Part shown: in pieces, positions 8,329 to 15,302 of the stretch | Layout: each line of letters opens with the position of its first letter | How positions within the stretch are numbered: position 1 is the stretch's first letter | Assembly: GCA_949547975.1 (NCBI GenBank) | Contig: CATITW010000090.1 | Coordinates: 1 to 22,132, forward strand | Direction: 5' to 3' | DNA from: Cryomorphaceae bacterium | GTDB taxonomy: Bacteria; Bacteroidota; Bacteroidia; Flavobacteriales; Schleiferiaceae | Length of the DNA: 22,132 nucleotides | The notes under the pieces: generated by a model | What the model was told of the DNA's origin: nothing | The model's database searches: none | The model's input: only the letters and a program-made list of their open reading frames with translations | Translations under genes and position numbers: made by a program

Positions 8329-9231
8329 CTATTTGCGCTTATTTACAAGGTAAATCCCTGTGACGATGATCCCAAGTCCGAGCAGGTGGTTCCATAGAAT
8401 CTGCTCCCCATCCCAGATGCCCCAGAGAATGGCGACTACGGGAATAGCGTAGGTGACGGATGAGGAAAATAAGGCAGTGGTCATTTGAATCAATCGGTTG
8501 AATAAAATCACGGCAACTCCGCTTCCTACTACACCTAAGACGGCTACGTAGCCTAGATTCGTCCATGCGTCCGGATCTTGAGCGAGCACATCAGTAACTC
8601 CACTAGCCAAACTCACCCCTATAGTAAAGGGAGCAGCGGTTGCAAGGGACAATGTAGTGACCGTGACTGCTTTCAGATGCGGTAGTTTCATTTTCAGGGT
8701 GTTTACCGAGGTACCATACATCAGTGTGGCAAGTACTCCGAAGAGTCCATAGCCCAGCTCACCCTCGATCTGGAATGCACCATTAAGCATGCTTTTGACC
8801 GGAAGGATCAGCACGGCAGCTCCGATGAGTCCGACGGCAACCCCCTGCCATTGTGTACCCGTTGCTTTTTGTCCGAAAAACCAGCCACCGATCAGCACTG
8901 TGAAAAGAGGGACAAGCGAGTTGATGATGCCAACGACTCCACTGTCGAGATGGTTCACAGCGAGTGGAAAGAGTACGTAAGGAATCGCGTTGCCTAAGAA
9001 TCCTACGATGGCCAGAGCCACGAGGTCTTTTTTTCGAAAGTGTTTGAAGTGGCGAAAGCCGACTACCGTCATGAATAGCGCTGCGATACTTACGCGCATA
9101 GTGCCCACTTGAGTATAGGTGAAACTTTGCAATCCGCGTTTCATCAGAATGAAGGAAGAGCCCCAAATCATGGCGAGTGCGATAAACATGATCCAAGGAA
9201 GTGCGGGGTGGTGGGATGTGCTTTTGTTCAT
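8329..9231 (-). CDS. EamA/DMT-family permease
   Basis: Inner-membrane transporter of the drug/metabolite (EamA, RhaT-like) superfamily. With the ATG at 9231 it has 300 residues; a TTG at 9249 would add six residues and is less likely. About ten hydrophobic segments form two repeats. The N-terminal signature MIWGSSFILMKRGL and the repeat-ending segments (VNHLDSGVVGIINSLVPLFTVLIGG and SVTYAIPVVAILWGIW) are typical. Members export metabolites, amino acids or purines; the substrate cannot be predicted here. It is transcribed alone, convergent with the M16 operon and divergent from the metal-binding lipoprotein gene. Confidence 0.88.
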   Translation of the reverse strand: MNKSTSHHPALPWIMFIALAMIWGSSFILMKRGLQSFTYTQVGTMRVSIAALFMTVVGFRHFKHFRKKDLVALAIVGFLGNAIPYVLFPLAVNHLDSGVVGIINSLVPLFTVLIGGWFFGQKATGTQWQGVAVGLIGAAVLILPVKSMLNGAFQIEGELGYGLFGVLATLMYGTSVNTLKMKLPHLKAVTVTTLSLATAAPFTIGVSLASGVTDVLAQDPDAWTNLGYVAVLGVVGSGVAVILFNRLIQMTTALFSSSVTYAIPVVAILWGIWDGEQILWNHLLGLGIIVTGIYLVNKRK

Positions 9232-9277
9232 CCGGCAAAATTCTGACAATAAGACGAATGAATCTCGGGTTAGTATG

Positions 9278-9285
9278 TAATTTTG
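9278..9285 (+). promoter_or_regulatory. Candidate -7 element for the HMA-ctaA operon
   Basis: TAATTTTG matches TAnnTTTG and lies 18 bases before the ATG of the HMA lipoprotein gene. No -33 TTTG is seen at the right distance. Confidence 0.5.
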
Positions 9286-9303
9286 TAGAAAATCTTATCT
9301 AGT

Positions 9304-9651
9304 ATGAAACAGTTCGTAGTATTTGCCGCACTTGTAGCTTTGGTTTCTTGTACAAATCAAGAGCCGGAAGTGATTGAAATCCCAACCGCGAAAGAAGTTG
9401 TTGCGCCTGTAGTTGCAAATGCAAGCTCGAAAATGTTCGTTTCTGGAATGACCTGCGTGATGGGCTGTAAAGGTGCCATTGAAAAGAAATTGAACGCGAC
9501 ACAAGGTGTTGCCTCGTTTGCTATTACGTTTGAAGACAGCACGGCCGTTGTATCTTTTGATTCTACGATGATTTCTCAAGAAGAAATCTTGGCAACGGTA
9601 GATGGCGTTGCTGGTGGCGGTTTGTATCAGGCTACTTTGCTCGCTGAATAA
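9304..9651 (+). CDS. Lipoprotein with heavy-metal-associated (HMA) domain
   Basis: A 115-residue protein. The N-terminus is a lipoprotein signal with lipobox LVSC, lipidated Cys16, then an acidic/Pro linker to about residue 40. The rest is one HMA (CopZ-like) domain with the metal site GMTCVMGCKGAIE: Met49, Cys51 and Cys55. The spacing is C-x3-C rather than the classical C-x2-C. I recall the same C-x-M-G-C form in other Bacteroidota HMA proteins. It probably carries copper at the membrane surface. Its stop TAA overlaps the ctaA ATG by one base (TAATG), so the two are translationally coupled, which suggests a role in copper or haem supply to cytochrome oxidase. The partner and metal are inferred. 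Confidence 0.88.
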   Translation: MKQFVVFAALVALVSCTNQEPEVIEIPTAKEVVAPVVANASSKMFVSGMTCVMGCKGAIEKKLNATQGVASFAITFEDSTAVVSFDSTMISQEEILATVDGVAGGGLYQATLLAE

Positions 9652-10667
9652 TGCGTAGTGCGCTCGTAAGAAAGCTCGCGACAGTTTCACTGGTCTGTAT
9701 TTTTCTAGTGATTCTTGCCGGTTCTGTGGTTCGTGCCACGGGCTCCGGGATGGGCTGTCCGGACTGGCCGCAGTGTTTTGGATATAACATCCCACCGACA
9801 GATGTGGAGACCTTGACCTGGCGTGCCGGTAAAGTTTTTGAAAAGGGTCAGATGATCTTGCTCGATGACCAATTCTGGGTTGCGCAAGCTGACCTCACCA
9901 CGGGTACGGCATTTGACGCTTCGAAATGGACGGTGTTTGATCGTCACGACTACAACATATTTAACCCAGTACATACTTGGATCGAATTCATCAACCGTTT
10001 GATAGGCGCCTTAAGTGGTCTGCCGATCCTCATCTTAATGGTCGTTGCCGTGTCTAAGCTTCGCAGTAACCCGTGGAATGCGGTACTTTCCGTACTTGTG
10101 TTGTTCCTTCTAGGTTTTGAAGCATGGCTCGGTAAATTGGTCGTGGATGGCAATCTTGTACCGAACTCTATCACCATTCATATGATGGGTTCCGTGGCGA
10201 TTGTGCTGTTGCTTTTGGCCTTGCGTGCACGAAATACAGAAGAATCGCCAGAGCTGCCTCGACCTGTTTTAGGTGCATTGCTGGCGCTTTTGCTGGTGAT
10301 GGTCGTGCAAATTTTCTTGGGAACGCAGACCAGAGAGTTGGTCGATGCGTATAGTCATCATGGAACATTGGAAGATCGCATGTCCATCATCCCTGGGATT
10401 CAGTCGGCGATGCCTGAGATTCACCGGTCCTTTGCTTGGTTGGTGTTGATCTTGACGAGTGTGCTGTGGTACTTGCGCCGTGCAAAGAAGGTCGAAATTC
10501 CAGGATTCTCAGCGCTGATGTTTGGCGTTGCCCTAGAATGGATGGTGGGTTTTGTCCTTTACTTTTTGGGCTTGCCTAAAGCGATGCAACCGGTGCATTT
10601 GGTGCTAGCCATCGCGATTTTGACTTCGGTTAGCTATCCTCTCTTTCTCGCGATGCGTAAGCGGTAA
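9651..10667 (+). CDS. ctaA: Heme A synthase (CtaA/COX15)
   Basis: Inner-membrane enzyme that oxidises the C8 methyl of haem O to the formyl group of haem A for aa3-type cytochrome oxidase. It has 338 residues and about eight membrane helices. Conserved features: GSVVRATGSGMGCPDWPQC with the redox-type cysteine pair Cys36/Cys42, and four haem-ligand histidine positions His108 (in HTWIEFINR), His177, His258 and His316; TQTREL follows helix 6. The first extracytoplasmic loop is expanded (about residues 57-104) and carries a short module resembling a CBM5/12 carbohydrate-binding repeat. The ATG overlaps the stop of the HMA lipoprotein gene. The last 38 bases overlap the 3' end of the convergent DUF2007-like gene. 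Confidence 0.95.
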   Translation: MRSALVRKLATVSLVCIFLVILAGSVVRATGSGMGCPDWPQCFGYNIPPTDVETLTWRAGKVFEKGQMILLDDQFWVAQADLTTGTAFDASKWTVFDRHDYNIFNPVHTWIEFINRLIGALSGLPILILMVVAVSKLRSNPWNAVLSVLVLFLLGFEAWLGKLVVDGNLVPNSITIHMMGSVAIVLLLLALRARNTEESPELPRPVLGALLALLLVMVVQIFLGTQTRELVDAYSHHGTLEDRMSIIPGIQSAMPEIHRSFAWLVLILTSVLWYLRRAKKVEIPGFSALMFGVALEWMVGFVLYFLGLPKAMQPVHLVLAIAILTSVSYPLFLAMRKR

Positions 10668-10863
10668 GCTCCTCGACTGCTCGTTCCCATTGGGCAGTGA
10701 ACACATAGATTTTCACGGATAAATTTCCGCCTACGGGAAGTACGGAGGCCATCGTGAGATGTTCTAATTCCACACGAATGCTCTGCCCCTCTAGATAGGC
10801 TGCGATGAGGCTCGCTTCAGTGGGCGTGGAGGCGACGTATAGTAATTTCCTAGTGCTGCTCAT
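10630..10863 (-). CDS. DUF2007-like small protein
   Basis: A 77-residue protein with the alpha/beta pattern of the DUF2007 'putative signal transducing' family: KLLYVASTPTEASLIAAYLEGQSIRVEL, then a beta segment containing VKIYV followed by a helix (WERAVEELTAYA). This resembles a small ferredoxin-like or ACT-like fold and the function is unknown. The ATG at 10863 lies 14 bases inside the end of gldD, so it is the last gene of the ssb-gldE-gldD operon and probably translated by coupling. Its 3' end overlaps that of convergent ctaA by 38 bases. No signal peptide, so cytoplasmic. Confidence 0.8.
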   Translation of the reverse strand: MSSTRKLLYVASTPTEASLIAAYLEGQSIRVELEHLTMASVLPVGGNLSVKIYVFTAQWERAVEELTAYASREREDS

Positions 10864-11419
10864 TCCAATGGACTGTACTGATGAGTGTTTGAATTTCCTC
10901 GCGCATGAAATTGGTCACGGGAGCTAGGCTGTCAGGATTTGGAGCGCTGTAATGGTAGAGCACACCGCGCAAAAAATGATGAGCGCTGTCGGTGGCATAG
11001 AATTGGGTCGTGGTGGCAGAGGCGCCCGACATTTCATAATACATGCCATAGACCTTTTTCTCGGGGTAGCTAAAGAAGCGTTCACGCATTCCAGAAGCCT
11101 TTACCGTATGCTTATACGCCAATTTTTGGGCATCAATCACCAACGCCTCCAGGTTGTCCTCGACAGGCTTATAGGTCAATTGTACGGTGCTCATAATGCT
11201 CGGATACAACAGGTCGATGAAACAGTTTGTGGTGTCTTTATAGCGCCAAACGGCCTTAGAATTGTAATCTGCGTTAAAACCACAATGCTTCGGTGCTAAA
11301 CTTATCGCGCTGTCGCTCACTGGAAGCTCAATCCTCATGTAGCCTACCGGTCGTGCAGTTGGGTTGTCACCACAAGAAACTAGGGCGAAAAGGGTGAGCG
11401 TTAGGACAAGAAGTCTCAT
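10850..11419 (-). CDS. gldD: Gliding motility lipoprotein GldD
   Basis: A 189-residue lipoprotein with lipobox LVSC and lipidated Cys16. The mature start (NPTARPVGYMRIELP) is the GldD hallmark, corresponding to the 'P-P-K-GY-R-LP' segment of the family, and the rest is GldD-like throughout. GldD is needed for flavobacterial gliding and was linked genetically to the type IX secretion/gliding machinery; its biochemical role is not known. The start overlaps the gldE stop as ATGA, and the end overlaps the DUF2007-like gene, so this is a tightly coupled operon. Lipidation places it in the envelope. Confidence 0.93.
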   Translation of the reverse strand: MRLLVLTLTLFALVSCGDNPTARPVGYMRIELPVSDSAISLAPKHCGFNADYNSKAVWRYKDTTNCFIDLLYPSIMSTVQLTYKPVEDNLEALVIDAQKLAYKHTVKASGMRERFFSYPEKKVYGMYYEMSGASATTTQFYATDSAHHFLRGVLYHYSAPNPDSLAPVTNFMREEIQTLISTVHWNEQH

Positions 11420-12738
11420 AATTTGCTAGGGTCTATCGTTACTTTGATTCGGATCAGTTTGCGCTGGTCCACACTCTCCACGGTAAAAGTAAATTCTTCG
11501 TGGTCCACCGTTTCGTGTTTGCTGAGGAATTTCCCCGCAAGTTCTAACACCAAACCGGCCAAGGTGTCGCTTTCGCCATCGACCGCGTCGAAGCGATCTT
11601 TTGGCTGGTTGATCACACGGCAAAAATCGATCAGTGGGGTCTGCGCCTCAAAGACGAAGTTGTATTCATCGAGCTTGCTGTAGACCAAATCATCGTCATC
11701 AAACTCATCTGAAATTTCTCCGACGATCTCTTCAATCACATCTTCTAAAGAAATCACCCCAGAGGTTCCTCCAAATTCATCCACGACTATCGCCAAATGA
11801 ATCCTGCGCTGCTGAAACTCTTTCAGTAGATCGTCAATCTTCTTGCTTTCAGGAACAAAAAACGGCGTCCGCACCAAGTCTTGCCAACCGAAGTTTTCGC
11901 TGGCATCCATATAAGGTAGAAGATCTTTTACATAGAGTAGACCTTTGATTTGATCCAAACTTTCTTCGTAGACTGGGATTCGGGAGTACCCACTTTCGGT
12001 GATGTGTTCCAAGGTTTCTAGGTACTTCGCTTTGATGTCCATCGCGACGACAGAAGTTCTCGGAGTCATCACCTCTTTAACAGCAGTTGAGCCGAAGCGA
12101 ACGATCCCTTGTAAGATGCGCTGCTCGTCTTCAGTGGTACTTTCATCGGAGGTCAATTCCAAGGCTTGCTCTAAATCATCCACACTTAAACTGGGTCCTC
12201 GACCTTCGATGTTTAATCGGTTTACGGCCTTACTCATTCTTCGAGACAAAGGCTTGAGCATTTTGTGAATTCCAGCCAGTAAGGGGCTCGTTTTACGCGC
12301 GAAATCTAGGCGAGCAGCATTTGCATACACCTTTGGCAAGATTTCCCCGAAGATGAGCAACATCCCTGTGATGGCTAGAATCTCAACGGCAAATTTTACC
12401 AGCGGGCTCCAACTTTCAGGGGTGAATACAGCATTCAGTAAGAAGGTGGATAGAATGACGATTCCTACGTTTACAAAGTTGTTCGCAATGAGAATGGTGC
12501 CCAAAAGTTCCTCTGGATTAGAACGCAGCGTGTTGATGGTATCATGGTTATGTCCTTCCTCCTCAAGTGCTTCAAGATCCGCTGCTGAAAATGAGAAAAA
12601 GGCCACCTCGGATCCAGAGATCAGCGCGGAAAGTAGCAATAAGACCCCGAGGACGATCAAAGAAATGATGGCACCTACAGGAACTGCGGAAAGGTCCAGA
12701 AAATGAAAAATGGCGACTGGGTCGGGCTCTGTTTCCAA
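11416..12738 (-). CDS. gldE: GldE, CNNM/CorC-family membrane protein
   Basis: A 440-residue HlyC/CorC-family protein. Residues about 15-190 are the DUF21/CNNM transmembrane domain, about 200-330 a pair of CBS domains (with the typical GVISLEDVIEEIVGEI linker sequence), and about 340-440 the CorC transporter-associated domain. Relatives are Mg/Co efflux transporters or their regulators. In flavobacteria the gene next to gldD is named gldE and is linked to gliding. The start is TTG (12738): the first ATG is far inside the membrane domain, and the protein so begun (METEPDP) fits homologues. It lies 20 bases after ssb and overlaps gldD as ATGA. Confidence 0.92.
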   Translation of the reverse strand: METEPDPVAIFHFLDLSAVPVGAIISLIVLGVLLLLSALISGSEVAFFSFSAADLEALEEEGHNHDTINTLRSNPEELLGTILIANNFVNVGIVILSTFLLNAVFTPESWSPLVKFAVEILAITGMLLIFGEILPKVYANAARLDFARKTSPLLAGIHKMLKPLSRRMSKAVNRLNIEGRGPSLSVDDLEQALELTSDESTTEDEQRILQGIVRFGSTAVKEVMTPRTSVVAMDIKAKYLETLEHITESGYSRIPVYEESLDQIKGLLYVKDLLPYMDASENFGWQDLVRTPFFVPESKKIDDLLKEFQQRRIHLAIVVDEFGGTSGVISLEDVIEEIVGEISDEFDDDDLVYSKLDEYNFVFEAQTPLIDFCRVINQPKDRFDAVDGESDTLAGLVLELAGKFLSKHETVDHEEFTFTVESVDQRKLIRIKVTIDPSKL

Positions 12739-12758
12739 ATCTTAGTTGTTAGTGAAAC

Positions 12759-13247
12759 TTAGAAGGGCAGATCGTCTTCTTCCTGGCTCGCATTGTTCAT
12801 GGGAGCAGCAGGTGCAGGCGTCGGCGCTGGAGCTGGTGCAGCAGCTGGTGAACTGTACTGCGGATTGCCATAGTTCGAGGCACCTTCGTTTGCAGCGCCT
12901 TCACCTTCTGCGCGAGAAGTCAGCATGGTCATCTGGTTGGCTTGAATCTCTGTGGTGTAGCGATCGGCACCGGCTTGATCCTGCCATTTGCGCGTTTTGA
13001 TGCGCCCTTCGAGATAGACTTTATGTCCCTTTTTGAGGTATTTGTGTGCAACGTCTACCAAGCCTTTGGCGTTGATAACCACGTTGTGCCATTCCGTATT
13101 TGTGATGCGTTGACCTTCTCTGTTCGTGTAGGTTTCAGAGGTGGCGATCGGAAACTTAACGAGCGAACCTCCGTTGTCGAAGTGCATGATCTCAGGGTCT
13201 TTTCCGAGGTTTCCGATGAGCATTACTTTATTGAGTGTTCCGGCCAT
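12759..13247 (-). CDS. ssb: Single-stranded DNA-binding protein
   Basis: A 162-residue SSB that coats single-stranded DNA in replication, recombination and repair. Residues 1-110 form the OB fold (NKVMLIGNLGKDPEI, TNTEWHNVV, GHKVYLEGRIKTRKW). A flexible Ala/Pro/Gly-rich linker follows, with an AP repeat at about 130-145, then the acidic tip DDLPF that docks partner proteins such as RecO or PriA. Upstream is a good -7 element (13279-13286). It is the first gene of the operon with gldE, gldD and the DUF2007-like gene. Confidence 0.96.
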   Translation of the reverse strand: MAGTLNKVMLIGNLGKDPEIMHFDNGGSLVKFPIATSETYTNREGQRITNTEWHNVVINAKGLVDVAHKYLKKGHKVYLEGRIKTRKWQDQAGADRYTTEIQANQMTMLTSRAEGEGAANEGASNYGNPQYSSPAAAPAPAPTPAPAAPMNNASQEEDDLPF

Positions 13248-13278
13248 GGCGATGTACTATTGAGTTAAATGTATCTAT

Positions 13279-13310
13279 CAAAGTTAGGGATTTTAAGAAC
13301 CGATTTTAAA
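13279..13310 (-). promoter_or_regulatory. Promoter of the ssb-gldE-gldD operon
   Basis: On the minus strand: TTTA (13307-13310, one mismatch to the -33 TTTG), a 20-base spacer, then TAACTTTG (13279-13286), a perfect TAnnTTTG. It lies 32 bases before the ssb ATG and its -33 part overlaps the last codons of mutY, so ssb can be transcribed independently of mutY. Confidence 0.6.
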
Positions 13311-14298
13311 GCTTGCTCGTAACAAAATTTGCGATCACGATAGGCAAGCCTAAATCCTTCATCTCCTCTTTAGTGTAAAATGCACCGGGCTCCGAAACTG
13401 CCTCAGCTTCAGCCCGCCAAAAGTGACAAGTAAGATCTTTGTGCGAGAGTTTGTGCAGCAGTGGATCCGCCAAAAGCTGACCGTTTTCGGGAGCTTTCTC
13501 AAGCTGTGGGAATTCATATAAACCCGCCCAAATGCCTGCGGTGTCTCTCTTTTTTAACATCCACCCACTGGCCGATTCCACCACAGCAAAATGCAATTCC
13601 TCCGCAGTGCGTTTGCCTTTTTTGATTTTTACCGGCAGCACATTCACTCGACCGCTCTGAAAAGCCTCGCAACTTGTTTGAAGGTCGCAAAGCATGCACG
13701 CAGGTATTTTGGGTGTACAATGCAACGCGCCAAACTCCATAATGCCCTGATTGTAGCTTTTTGGGTCCGAAGTCCCCTCAATACAAGCATTGGCCAATTC
13801 TTGAAACGCCTTTATCCCCGCCGTAGAATTGGTGGGGGTATCTACACCAAAATATCGAGCAAGCACGCGGTACACATTGCCGTCCACCACGCCTATTTTT
13901 TCACCGTAACAGATGCTCGCAATCGCCGCAGCTGTATAGGGTCCGATCCCGCGAATCTTCAATAATTCCGCCGCAGTAGTCGGTAATTCGCCTCCATATT
14001 CCTCAACGACTTGCCGCGCGCCGCGTTGTAAATTACGCGCCCTATTGTAGTAGCCAAGCCCCGTCCAAAGCGAGAGTAACTGGTCTTCAGGTGCCGCAGC
14101 CAGGGCATTTACGGTCGGGAATGCTGCCAAAATCTTCTCAAAGTAAGGCGTCCCTTGTGCTACTCTGGTCTGTTGCAAAATGATTTCAGAGAGCCATACT
14201 TCATAAGGGACGGGCTTTTCCTTACGCCACGGCAGAACGCGCTTGTGGGTTGCGTAGTACTCTTCTATGCTGATTCTAAAGCGGTTAAATCTGTCCAA
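13306..14298 (-). CDS. mutY: Adenine DNA glycosylase MutY
   Basis: Base-excision repair enzyme that removes adenine mispaired with 8-oxoguanine. With the TTG start at 14298 it has 330 residues. Catalytic residues are Glu38 in SEIILQQT and Asp139 in VVDGNV. The helix-hairpin-helix is LLKIRGIGPYTAAAI (112-126). The 4Fe-4S cysteines are C194-x6-C201-x2-C204-x5-C210. The C-terminal 110 residues are the NUDIX-like 8-oxoG recognition domain. The TTG is the only sensible start: an in-frame TGA lies 33 bases upstream and there is no ATG before the LPWR motif. It is divergent from the HU gene and lies 58 bases upstream of ssb, which has its own promoter. Confidence 0.94.
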   Translation of the reverse strand: MDRFNRFRISIEEYYATHKRVLPWRKEKPVPYEVWLSEIILQQTRVAQGTPYFEKILAAFPTVNALAAAPEDQLLSLWTGLGYYNRARNLQRGARQVVEEYGGELPTTAAELLKIRGIGPYTAAAIASICYGEKIGVVDGNVYRVLARYFGVDTPTNSTAGIKAFQELANACIEGTSDPKSYNQGIMEFGALHCTPKIPACMLCDLQTSCEAFQSGRVNVLPVKIKKGKRTAEELHFAVVESASGWMLKKRDTAGIWAGLYEFPQLEKAPENGQLLADPLLHKLSHKDLTCHFWRAEAEAVSEPGAFYTKEEMKDLGLPIVIANFVTSKL

Positions 14299-14360
14299 GT
14301 GGGTTGTTCTGTTTTGCGATAAAAATATTCATTAGGTACTCAGAATAAGGATTCTACACG

Positions 14361-14368
14361 TATATTTG
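14361..14368 (+). promoter_or_regulatory. Candidate -7 element for the HU-rng operon
   Basis: TATATTTG, a perfect match to the -7 consensus, 46 bases before the HU ATG, giving a leader of about 40 bases. That leader holds a short GTCC/GGAC hairpin (14385-14396 region) of unknown meaning. The -33 half is not clear. Confidence 0.55.
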
Positions 14369-14414
14369 CGCCCCTCAATAACTAAGTCCTCCGGGACCAC
14401 AAAATAAAGAGCAA

Positions 14415-14708
14415 ATGACTAAAGCAGATATCGTTACAAAGATTTCTGATAAAACAGGAATGGAAAGAGGAGATGTGCAAGCTGTTGTAGAGAGCTTCAT
14501 GAAGGAAATCAAGCACAGCCTCGAGGACGGTAACAATGTATACCTACGCGGGTTCGGTTCGTTCATCGTGAAGAAACGTGCACAGAAAACTGGTCGTAAC
14601 ATCTCGAAGAACACGACGATCGTCATTCCAGCACACTATATTCCTGCTTTCAAGCCAGCGAAAGTATTCGTTGATGGCGTAAAAGAAAACGTAGAAGTAG
14701 TCGACTAG
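14415..14708 (+). CDS. HU/IHF-family DNA-binding protein
   Basis: A 97-residue nucleoid protein of the HU/IHF family. The N-terminal helical pair (MTKADIVTKISDKTG) makes the dimer, the conserved VYLRGFGSF segment is at about 43-51, and the beta arm contains the conserved RNISKNTTIVIPA segment followed by PAFKPAK. It bends or wraps DNA as a dimer. It is the first gene of a plus-strand operon; the next gene starts one base after its stop. The family alone does not say whether it acts as HU or IHF. Confidence 0.93.
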   Translation: MTKADIVTKISDKTGMERGDVQAVVESFMKEIKHSLEDGNNVYLRGFGSFIVKKRAQKTGRNISKNTTIVIPAHYIPAFKPAKVFVDGVKENVEVVD

Positions 14709-14709
14709 T

Positions 14710-15174
14710 TTGAAGCGTAATCAACTCATAGCGTTAGTTGTAGCAGTAGTTGCTGCGGTACTCATCATCTCGTTGCCAAGAACCCCTTACGAGGTGGAGG
14801 TGATCGAAGAAGTGGAAGGTACCTCAGTACTAGATGCCAAAGTCGATGAAGCAGTAGCCATCATTCAAAATGGTGAAGGAGCTCCCATGCAGGCGATCGG
14901 TATGTTGTTGGACGTTTTAAAAGAAGATCCGAATCATGAGAAAGCCTTACTTTGGTTGGGTAATTTTTCTATGATGAGTGGACAGTGGGAGAAGGCAGTA
15001 GATCGTTTTCACCAGTTGAGTCAGCTTCGTCCGGAAGTAGAGATTTACACACTGAACAAGGTTCAAGCGCTCATGCAAACCGGGGACACTACCCGTGCGC
15101 TCAGCACAGCAAATGAGTACATAAATAACTACCCTGAAGCGGAGAGAGTCAAAGACTTCGCAGAAGGTTTATAA
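14710..15174 (+). CDS. Membrane-anchored TPR protein
   Basis: A 154-residue protein beginning with TTG (14710), one base after the HU stop. The TTG is needed because the first ATG would remove the N-terminal hydrophobic anchor (about residues 6-22, flanked by KR). The rest is helical with at least two TPR-like units (PMQAIGMLLDVLKEDPNHEKALLWLG and WEKAVDRFHQLSQLRPEVEIY). It probably sits on the inner membrane facing the periplasm, or the signal is cleaved, and it would mediate protein contacts. Genes of this type are found upstream of rng in flavobacteria as I recall; the function is unknown. Confidence 0.8.
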   Translation: MKRNQLIALVVAVVAAVLIISLPRTPYEVEVIEEVEGTSVLDAKVDEAVAIIQNGEGAPMQAIGMLLDVLKEDPNHEKALLWLGNFSMMSGQWEKAVDRFHQLSQLRPEVEIYTLNKVQALMQTGDTTRALSTANEYINNYPEAERVKDFAEGL

Positions 15175-15201
15175 CATTAATAACACTAAAAACTTAGCAT
15201 T

Positions 15202-15291
15202 ATGCCAAGCGGAAAAAAACGTAAAAGACATAAGATTGCTACGCACAAGCGTAAGAAGCGTCTAAGAAAGAATCGTCACAAGAAGAAGTAA
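15202..15291 (+). CDS. 29-residue very basic protein (AURKAIP1/COX24-like, putative ribosomal)
   Basis: A complete small gene, ATG to TAA. The protein begins MPSGKKRKRHKIATHK and ends RKNRHKKK, with about two thirds Lys, Arg or His and no acidic residues. I recall Bacteroidota proteins almost identical to this annotated as AURKAIP1/COX24 domain proteins; the domain is shared with small mitochondrial ribosomal proteins and resembles the tiny actinobacterial 30S protein bS22. It is therefore probably bound to rRNA. It lies 27 bases after the TPR gene and 11 bases before rng, in the same direction, so probably in the operon. The assignment rests on recollection of the family. Confidence 0.75.
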   Translation: MPSGKKRKRHKIATHKRKKRLRKNRHKKK

Positions 15292-15302
15292 TCTTCTAGT
15301 GT

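Noticed and set aside
9295..9795. 166-codon minus-strand open frame over the HMA-ctaA junction
   Set aside because: Covers two recognised plus-strand genes; no family pattern.
12812..12850. Ala/Pro tandem-repeat-like sequence in ssb
   Set aside because: It is the ordinary low-complexity linker of SSB, not a DNA repeat of its own.
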